From positions 1-18,968 of the forward strand of contig CAKORV010000022.1 of the NCBI GenBank assembly GCA_934101625.1: a stretch of 18,968 bases of DNA, written 5' to 3'. The DNA is from an uncultured Bacilli bacterium. GTDB taxonomy: Bacteria; Bacillota_I; Bacilli_A; RF39; UBA660. This document shows, piece by piece, positions 14,013-18,968 of the stretch. The position numbers and the translations under genes are program-made. How positions within the stretch are numbered: the first letter of the stretch is position 1; every line of letters starts with the position of its first letter. A model generated the notes under the pieces. It worked only from the letters and a program-made list of their open reading frames with translations, was not told the origin of the DNA and did no database searches.

Positions 14013-14600
14013 TCAATACCATCCTTTCATTTTTTTAACTTTTCTTAAGTAACATTCTCCGCATAAACTCTCATAGTTTTTACCATCATCAATAGAAATT
14101 TGTTCACCTTCAGTAATAAATTTTCCATCCTTCATTCTTCCATTAAATCTAGCCTTTTTTCCACACCTACAAATTGTATATAATTCTTCAAGTTCATCAG
14201 CAAGTTCAAATAATCTTTTACTACCTTCAAAAAGTACTGATCTAAAGTCTGTTCTTAATCCAAAACAAATTACAGGTATTTTAAGAAACTTAGTAAAAAC
14301 TGATAATTCTTCTACTTGACTCTCACTTAAAAATTGTGCTTCATCTACGAGCACACATGATATATTCTTTTTAGGTAGTTCAGTAAGATAAAAATATAAT
14401 TTTTCATTAGGTAGTACTAAATGATCCACTTCTCTTTCTGCTCCTATTCTACTAGAAATTTTTTCATTAGCTTTGGTATCAACAGAAGGTTTAAGTAAAA
14501 CCACCTTCATACCTCTTTCTTCATAATTATGTGCAACTTGAAGTAAGCTTGTACTCTTACCACAATTCATTGCACCATATCTAAAATATAACTTACTCAT
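14013..14600 (-). CDS. tdk: Thymidine kinase (type II)
   Basis: This enzyme phosphorylates thymidine with ATP in the dTTP salvage pathway. It has the Walker A loop GAMNCGKS (9-16), the Walker B/catalytic segment VDEAQF (85-90, Glu87 the general base), the FGLRTDF strand (113-119) and the lasso region near YESLCGECY. Four cysteines (144, 146, 180, 183) form the structural zinc site. Length (195) is typical of TK1-like bacterial enzymes. The ATG overlaps the xer stop codon as ATGA, with a GGGAGGA ribosome binding site within the end of xer. The gene ends in TGA one base before ppdK. Confidence 0.97.
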   Translation of the reverse strand: MSKLYFRYGAMNCGKSTSLLQVAHNYEERGMKVVLLKPSVDTKANEKISSRIGAEREVDHLVLPNEKLYFYLTELPKKNISCVLVDEAQFLSESQVEELSVFTKFLKIPVICFGLRTDFRSVLFEGSKRLFELADELEELYTICRCGKKARFNGRMKDGKFITEGEQISIDDGKNYESLCGECYLRKVKKMKGWY

Positions 14601-15490
14601 TTAATCCTCCCTCTTGGATGACTTTTAAAATAAACTTCTTTAAGTCTCTCGCTTGTAACGTGAGTATACACTTGTGTAGAATTAATATTTTTGTGTCCAA
14701 GCATTTCTTGAACACTTCTGATATCGCAACCATTATCAAGCAAATGTGTTGCAAATGTATGTCTTAAGGTGTGTGGACTTATCTTCAATTTAATTGATGT
14801 ATTTTTAATCAAACTATCTATTATCTTTGCCACACCCCTAGGTGTTATTTTACCACCATCCTTATTTAGTATCAAGAAATCACTATTTTTGTTGTCAAGT
14901 AATTGTATACGTAAACCGTCAATATATTTCTTTAAAGCAATATCGCCATTTTCCCCATAAAATGCAAATCTTTCATAAGAACCTTTTCCCATTATTCTTA
15001 TCTTTTTATTATCAAAGTCAATATCAGAAATCTTAATATTAACAAGTTCACTTACTCTCACGCCAGTATCATAAAGTAATTCTATAATAAGATTATTTCT
15101 ATCACCGAATTTACCATTTTTACTAACGTTGAGTAATTCTTCCATCTCATTATATTGAATAAATTTAGGTAATAATTTTTCTTTCTTAGGATATTTGATA
15201 CTACTCATAGGATTATAAGATATCATTTTTTTCAAATTTAAATATTTATAAAAACTCTTTAAACTACTTATTTTTCTACTTACAGTACTCGATTTATTAT
15301 CATGCTTAAATAGTAATGTTAAATATTCTTTAATATCATTCTTTTCTACTAACAAAATACTCTTATTATTTAAAAACTCTATAAATTCAGAAAGATCTTC
15401 ATTATAATCTATTATAGTTAAATCAGAATAATTTTTTTCATTCTTTAAATAATTTAAAAACTCATTTTTACACTTTATATTTTCTTTCAT
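14597..15490 (-). CDS. Tyrosine site-specific recombinase, XerC/XerD type
   Basis: The length (297), an N-terminal SAM-like core-binding domain (about 1-95) and a C-terminal catalytic domain match XerC/XerD, which resolve chromosome dimers at dif. All catalytic residues are present: Arg145 (DTGVRVSEL), Lys169 (GKGSYER), His240 and Arg243 (HTLRHTFATHLL), His266 (LGHKN) and nucleophile Tyr275 (VYTHV). Housekeeping context (tdk, ppdK) and the absence of att-like repeats nearby argue for a Xer role rather than an element integrase, but XerC and XerD cannot be told apart here. There is no visible ribosome binding site. The promoter places the transcript start at or next to the ATG, so the message is probably leaderless. 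Confidence 0.93.
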   Translation of the reverse strand: MKENIKCKNEFLNYLKNEKNYSDLTIIDYNEDLSEFIEFLNNKSILLVEKNDIKEYLTLLFKHDNKSSTVSRKISSLKSFYKYLNLKKMISYNPMSSIKYPKKEKLLPKFIQYNEMEELLNVSKNGKFGDRNNLIIELLYDTGVRVSELVNIKISDIDFDNKKIRIMGKGSYERFAFYGENGDIALKKYIDGLRIQLLDNKNSDFLILNKDGGKITPRGVAKIIDSLIKNTSIKLKISPHTLRHTFATHLLDNGCDIRSVQEMLGHKNINSTQVYTHVTSERLKEVYFKSHPRGRIK

Positions 15491-15496
15491 AATTTA

Positions 15497-15525
15497 ATTT
15501 TAAAACAAACATAGTTTTGTGTCAA
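15497..15525 (-). promoter_or_regulatory. Strong promoter for xer-tdk-ppdK, leaderless arrangement
   Basis: TTGACA (15520-15525), 17 bp, TAAAAT (15497-15502) on the minus strand. The -10 box ends only 6 bases before the ATG of xer, so transcription would begin at about the first base of the start codon. The -35 box starts one base after the terminator region of the prepilin gene. Confidence 0.85.
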
Positions 15526-15526
15526 G

Positions 15527-15552
15527 AAAAAAAGACAATTTTTTTATCTTTT
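15527..15552 (-). terminator. Terminator of the prepilin gene
   Basis: On the minus strand AAAAGATAA (15552-15544, including the stop codon) pairs with TTGTCTTTT (15538-15530) across a 5-base loop, and the T run continues past the stem. The stem is AT-rich with one G-U pair, so it is modest in strength. Confidence 0.55.
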
Positions 15553-15903
15553 CTCAACTACCACACTATTATCAATAAATTTCACACAAAATATTTCATT
15601 ATTCATAGATTCTCCAGTTATAGGATTATCCATTCTATAACCACTTCCATCAGTACTTTCTAAATACTTTAAATTGATAAGCATTCCAATGGTAACATCT
15701 GTGCATTCACTACTTAATGAATCAACTATATCTAGTCCATATTTGTATGCAGCATTCTTCGCTAATATTATTCTTTCATCATACATTTTCTTTTTAGTTT
15801 TACCATCTTGATTAACCAAATTAGGTACCACGATAATAGCAAGTAAAATTAAAAGTCCTATAGAAATAATTAGTTCTGTTAAAGTAAATCCTTTTTTATT
15901 CAT
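15544..15903 (-). CDS. Type IV prepilin / pseudopilin
   Basis: The N-terminus MNKKGFTLTELIISIGLLILL is a class III prepilin signal. Cleavage by a prepilin peptidase would fall between Gly5 and Phe6, with the conserved Glu at +5 (Glu10), followed by a hydrophobic helix to about residue 28. The globular part is short (119 residues in all). It contains two Cys (in SSECTDV and IFCVKF) that could form the C-terminal disulphide of small major pilins, and the typical DNPITGESM motif. Its ribosome binding site is GGTGAAG. It is divergent from the PilB/GspE-type ATPase gene, which would power assembly of such a pilin; ComG-like or other type IV filament roles are possible. Confidence 0.88.
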   Translation of the reverse strand: MNKKGFTLTELIISIGLLILLAIIVVPNLVNQDGKTKKKMYDERIILAKNAAYKYGLDIVDSLSSECTDVTIGMLINLKYLESTDGSGYRMDNPITGESMNNEIFCVKFIDNSVVVEKR

Positions 15904-15953
15904 ATATCTTCACCATACTAAGTATATCATAATAAATTTATATAATAAATACC

Positions 15954-15982
15954 TTGTTAGATTATTGTAATTTTGGTATAAT
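15954..15982 (+). promoter_or_regulatory. Promoter of the assembly ATPase gene
   Basis: TTGTTA (15954-15959), 17 bp, then an extended -10 TGG-TATAAT (15974-15982). It lies in the intergenic region shared with the divergent prepilin gene. Confidence 0.75.
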
Positions 15983-16020
15983 AAGTTATAGAGTAGAAAA
16001 AGAATAAGGAAGTGGGAATT

Positions 16021-17343
16021 TTGAAAGAATTTGATTTTGAAAAAATGCCTATTGTTGAAATAGCAAATGAAATAATAATTGATGCTGTAAATAAAGGGGC
16101 ATCTGATATACACTTTGACCCTACTAAAGATGAATTAAAAATAAGATTTAGAATAGACGGAGTTTTATCTGATTATAGTATTGTTCCTTCAAAATATAAA
16201 AGAAATATGATAAGTCGTATTAAAATGATTGCAGGAATGAATATAATGGAAACTCGTTTACCTCAAGATGGTGCGATTAAAAGTAAAATTGGTGATAATT
16301 TATTAGACCTCAGAGTATCTAGTTTACCTACTAATAATAGTGAAAAGATAGTTATTCGTATACTTGATTATTCAATGAGCTTGGCTGGGTTAGATAATTT
16401 AGGATTTAGTAAAGACGCTATGGAAAAAATTAATAGATTAATTAAAATTCCTAATGGTATTATACTTGTTACTGGTGCTACTGGAACAGGTAAATCTACT
16501 ACTCTTTATTCAATATTGCAAAAATTAAATACTGAAAGTGTTAATATAATTACTGTTGAAGACCCAGTAGAAATGGATATTGCTGGAGTTAACCAAGTAC
16601 AAACACAATCAGAAATAGGATTAGACTTTGCTACTGTACTAAGAAGCATTTTAAGACAAGACCCTAATATTATAATGATTGGAGAAATTCGTGATGATGA
16701 AACAGCAAGAATCGCTGTTCGTGCTTCAATTACTGGTCACTTAGTTTTGAGTTCACTACACACTAATAATAGTTTAAATACAATTGAAAGATTAACTGAT
16801 ATGGATGTAGAAAGATACTTGTTAGGTAGTTCATTAGAAGGAATTATAAGTCAAAGACTTGCTAGAAAAGTATGTGAAAATTGTAGAATTAAAAGAGCAA
16901 CTACTGATTATGAAAAGGCTGTTTTTAAAACTGTTTTGGGAAAAGAAGTTAATGAAATGTATGTAGCCAATAAAGAAGGATGTCCTAAATGTACACATGG
17001 TTATAAGGGTAGACTTGCTATACTAGAAGTATTAATAATAAATGATAAAATAAAGGATGCTATAACAAATGGTGCTCCTAAACATGAATTAAAAGAGTTA
17101 GTATATACAGGTGATGTTGTAACATTACTTCAAGATGGTTTAAATAAAGTTATTGAAGGTGAAACAACATTCGAAGAAATATTAAAAATAATTGACTTAG
17201 AAAATGATTTAAGTTCATATGACGATGATAACTTAAAGTCTAATCTACAAATGGCACAAACAATTTCTAGTCAAGAAAATAAACCTAATAATGTTGTTCA
17301 AAATATAGAACCTACTATGCAAGTAGAAACATTAGAGTTATAG
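16021..17343 (+). CDS. Type IV pilus / type II secretion assembly ATPase (PilB/GspE family)
   Basis: A cytoplasmic hexameric ATPase that drives pilin or pseudopilin assembly. It begins at the N2 domain (DAVNKGASDIHFDP, RFRIDGVL, RLPQDG) and lacks the separate N1 domain of longer PilB proteins. The ATPase core has Walker A GATGTGKST (152-160), the Asp box ITVEDPVE (177-184), Walker B IIMIGEIRD (217-225) and the His box with TGHLVLSSLHTN. Four cysteines (285, 288, 321, 324) form the GspE/PilB zinc knuckle. A disordered Asn/Gln-rich tail follows residue 400. I chose the TTG at 16021: AAGGAAGTGGG lies 6-10 bases upstream, whereas the in-frame GTG at 16012 sits inside that site. Length is then 440 residues. 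Confidence 0.93.
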   Translation: MKEFDFEKMPIVEIANEIIIDAVNKGASDIHFDPTKDELKIRFRIDGVLSDYSIVPSKYKRNMISRIKMIAGMNIMETRLPQDGAIKSKIGDNLLDLRVSSLPTNNSEKIVIRILDYSMSLAGLDNLGFSKDAMEKINRLIKIPNGIILVTGATGTGKSTTLYSILQKLNTESVNIITVEDPVEMDIAGVNQVQTQSEIGLDFATVLRSILRQDPNIIMIGEIRDDETARIAVRASITGHLVLSSLHTNNSLNTIERLTDMDVERYLLGSSLEGIISQRLARKVCENCRIKRATTDYEKAVFKTVLGKEVNEMYVANKEGCPKCTHGYKGRLAILEVLIINDKIKDAITNGAPKHELKELVYTGDVVTLLQDGLNKVIEGETTFEEILKIIDLENDLSSYDDDNLKSNLQMAQTISSQENKPNNVVQNIEPTMQVETLEL

Positions 17344-17344
17344 T

Positions 17345-17374
17345 AAAAAGATATTCAAAACGAATATCTTTTTT
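17345..17374. terminator. Bidirectional terminator between the ATPase and surface-protein genes
   Basis: A 12-bp stem, AAAAAGATATTC (17345-17356) and GAATATCTTTTT (17362-17373), has a 5-base loop. A/T runs on both flanks supply U tracts in either direction. It starts one base after the ATPase stop codon and overlaps the stop of the convergent surface-protein gene. Confidence 0.8.
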
Positions 17375-18968
17375 AGTTTTCACTATTTTCACAAGCGCTA
17401 TCTATTGTTACTTCGTATGGATTAGTACTAGTTCCATCACCACTAGAATATTTAACACAAGATTTAAGTGATATGACAGGACGTGTAGTACGACTAGAAT
17501 CTACATCAGTTATGTTAAGTCCATAAGTTGGACCTATTCCATCATAAATTATTAACATTTTTTCATTACCAGAACTATGTTGACCAGGAGACATTGTATC
17601 AGGTTGTCCACCAATATTTCCACCTAAACTATTTAATTTATACCATCCATATCTTGCTCCGTTATTATATAAAACTCCAGCATATCTTAATTCATCTGCT
17701 GTTATTAATGCAATTGAATAAGTAAGTTGTCCATTTCCTCCACCTGTTGTACTCGCACTAAATTTATCTTCTATTGCTTGTGTTGATTCATATAAACCAC
17801 CTGTTGTATTACCTCCACATCTATATGATGGTCTTCCTTTTTGCATAATGGTTCTACTATATGAAGCATAATTAAACATGTATTCAGTGGATGAATTATA
17901 TCTGATATTATATGTTCCAGATCCAACCGCACGATCATTACAATATATTGCAGTCTTACTTATATATTTATCATAATTATTTAATAATTCTTTTTCATAC
18001 CAATTATCTAAGTATTTTTTTATCGTACTCGAATTTGTATTTAATCTATTTTTTTCTAAGCTTCCACTGGTTCCATACATATATCCAACATACAACGGAT
18101 CATTTACAAGAGAACTATATCTTATTCCATTTACACCTGATGATATATAACCAGTTGTAGTAGTTGGATCTATTCCAGAGTAAAGTAACCTTACGCTTCC
18201 ATCTTCATTTATTCTTATTACTCTCCAGTACATATCATCATTAGCAGTCCATAAAGAATTAGTTATATCTGTTGTTGTATATTTACCAAATTTTACCCAA
18301 TTATTTTCATGATTTCCAGAAAAATAATAGACATCTTCACCAATTCCATCGCCATCTATATCCTCAGTCATTTGACTTGTAGATGTACTGCTTTCAACAT
18401 ATAACGTCCCAGTGGTAGTATTATTGTTTGTTTTGCTAAAATCTGTTCTCATATCAATATTTGAATTATCTATTAATATTTGTGCTGCAAGTGTACCAGA
18501 TTTAAATGGTCCCTCTTCTCCAAGTTGAACTTTGCATGTTTGATTAGATTGTACATTTGATATTGTTAAGAGATTATTTGAAAGTGTTCCATTTGAACAA
18601 CTTACACTAGCATCTTCTAATGTATAACCATCATTTGGTGTTATTGTGAATGTTACATCATTTCCTTTATATACTTCTTTACTATTTGTATCACTACTTC
18701 CATTTATTACTACTACACTTGCTGTAAATAGGTTTGGATCTTTTGTTCCTACTTGTATTCCTAATATTCCACTTAGTATTTTTCCCATATCAACAGACTG
18801 ATCTTCTTCTGTTTCTTTATATATTAGTTCTACTTTATATGTTTGTTTTTCTTTTGATTTTATTGGTACACTATATGCTAGTACTGTATCAGTACTTGTA
18901 TTTGATTTTGGTATATCTTTATATTCACTCATATTATATCCATTACTACTTGTTATCTTATATTGTAA
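17373..18968 (-). CDS. Large surface/exported protein, 5' end beyond the window
   Basis: The reading frame stays open to base 18968 (LQYKITSSNGYN precedes the first Met at 18932), and that Met has no ribosome binding site, so the gene is truncated by the window edge and its signal or anchor is unseen. Numbering from Met 18932: 86-137 is a small beta domain (VYKGNDVTFTITPNDGYTLEDASVSC...QTCKV) like bacterial Ig/InlB-type repeats, with two Cys. At 191-200 DIDGDGIGED resembles an EF-hand/dockerin-type calcium loop. From about 200 on, YYFSGNHENNWVKFGKY and DMYWRVIRINEDGSVRLLYSG begin a large domain closing with TRPVISLKSCVKYSSGDGTSTNPYEV, common in exported proteins of gut Bacillota. It is rich in Ser, Thr, Asn and Gly. 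Proximity to pilin genes suggests, but does not prove, a role on a filament. Confidence 0.8.
   Translation of the reverse strand, partial: LQYKITSSNGYNMSEYKDIPKSNTSTDTVLAYSVPIKSKEKQTYKVELIYKETEEDQSVDMGKILSGILGIQVGTKDPNLFTASVVVINGSSDTNSKEVYKGNDVTFTITPNDGYTLEDASVSCSNGTLSNNLLTISNVQSNQTCKVQLGEEGPFKSGTLAAQILIDNSNIDMRTDFSKTNNNTTTGTLYVESSTSTSQMTEDIDGDGIGEDVYYFSGNHENNWVKFGKYTTTDITNSLWTANDDMYWRVIRINEDGSVRLLYSGIDPTTTTGYISSGVNGIRYSSLVNDPLYVGYMYGTSGSLEKNRLNTNSSTIKKYLDNWYEKELLNNYDKYISKTAIYCNDRAVGSGTYNIRYNSSTEYMFNYASYSRTIMQKGRPSYRCGGNTTGGLYESTQAIEDKFSASTTGGGNGQLTYSIALITADELRYAGVLYNNGARYGWYKLNSLGGNIGGQPDTMSPGQHSSGNEKMLIIYDGIGPTYGLNITDVDSSRTTRPVISLKSCVKYSSGDGTSTNPYEVTIDSACENSEN

Noticed and set aside
14769..15036. 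Two short plus-strand reading frames inside xer
   Set aside because: They lie opposite a full-length recombinase gene with all catalytic residues and have no ribosome binding site or family resemblance.
14597..15490. Phage or element integrase instead of a Xer recombinase
   Set aside because: It is embedded in an operon with tdk and ppdK, has Xer length and motifs, and no att-like repeats or phage genes are nearby.
15910..16113. A 67-codon minus-strand reading frame over the ATPase start
   Set aside because: It overlaps the pilB-type gene and its promoter, is low-complexity (Tyr/Phe/Asn-rich) and has no expression signals of its own.
17528..18160. Plus-strand reading frames inside the surface protein gene
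   Set aside because: They are His/Tyr/Leu-rich shadows of an AT-rich minus-strand coding sequence, with no ribosome binding sites.

Overview
The window is a very AT-rich piece (roughly three quarters A+T by eye) of a Gram-positive, Bacillota-type chromosome. The evidence is strong AGGAGG-type ribosome binding sites, TTGACA/TATAAT promoters with 17-bp spacers, a sigma-K homologue, a VanRS-like two-component system, a FemABX cell-wall transferase, a YmfF/YmfH peptidase pair, and PPDK with a Tdk. TGA is used as a stop codon at 8099, 14013 and 14597, so this is not the mycoplasma code. An uncultured gut lineage of low-GC Bacilli or Clostridia is the most natural guess; the sequence does not settle which.

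Layout: (1) 1-76, the start of a ribosome recycling factor gene. (2) 143-2295, a two-gene operon of unrecognised helical-repeat proteins. (3) 2388-3080, sigK with an apparent pro-sequence, convergent with a small lipoprotein (3082-3702). (4) 3748-6804, a FemABX transferase and a VanR/VanS-like pair. The fem gene and the regulator gene share a promoter design: 11-bp-periodic TTAAG repeats exactly 21 bp upstream of the -10 box. (5) 6859-9343, two overlapping M16 peptidase genes, one with and one without the zinc motif. (6) 9427-11370, an accessory-looking block: a Fic-domain protein whose catalytic His is Gln, then a CptIN/ToxIN-like type III toxin-antitoxin locus. Its antitoxin RNA is present twice, as 190-bp direct repeats flanking the toxin gene. 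(7) 11390-15490, a tight xer-tdk-ppdK operon from one strong, apparently leaderless promoter. (8) 15544-18968, a type IV prepilin gene divergent from a PilB/GspE-type ATPase, and a large surface protein gene that runs off the end.

The most interesting content is the duplicated type III antitoxin, with a compensatory base-pair change between copies, and the inferred VanRS-like regulon that ties a cell-wall branching enzyme to the adjacent two-component system. The pro-sigma-K leader and the His-less Fic protein are secondary points. Family names come from recognition of motifs and remembered homologues; no database search was run.
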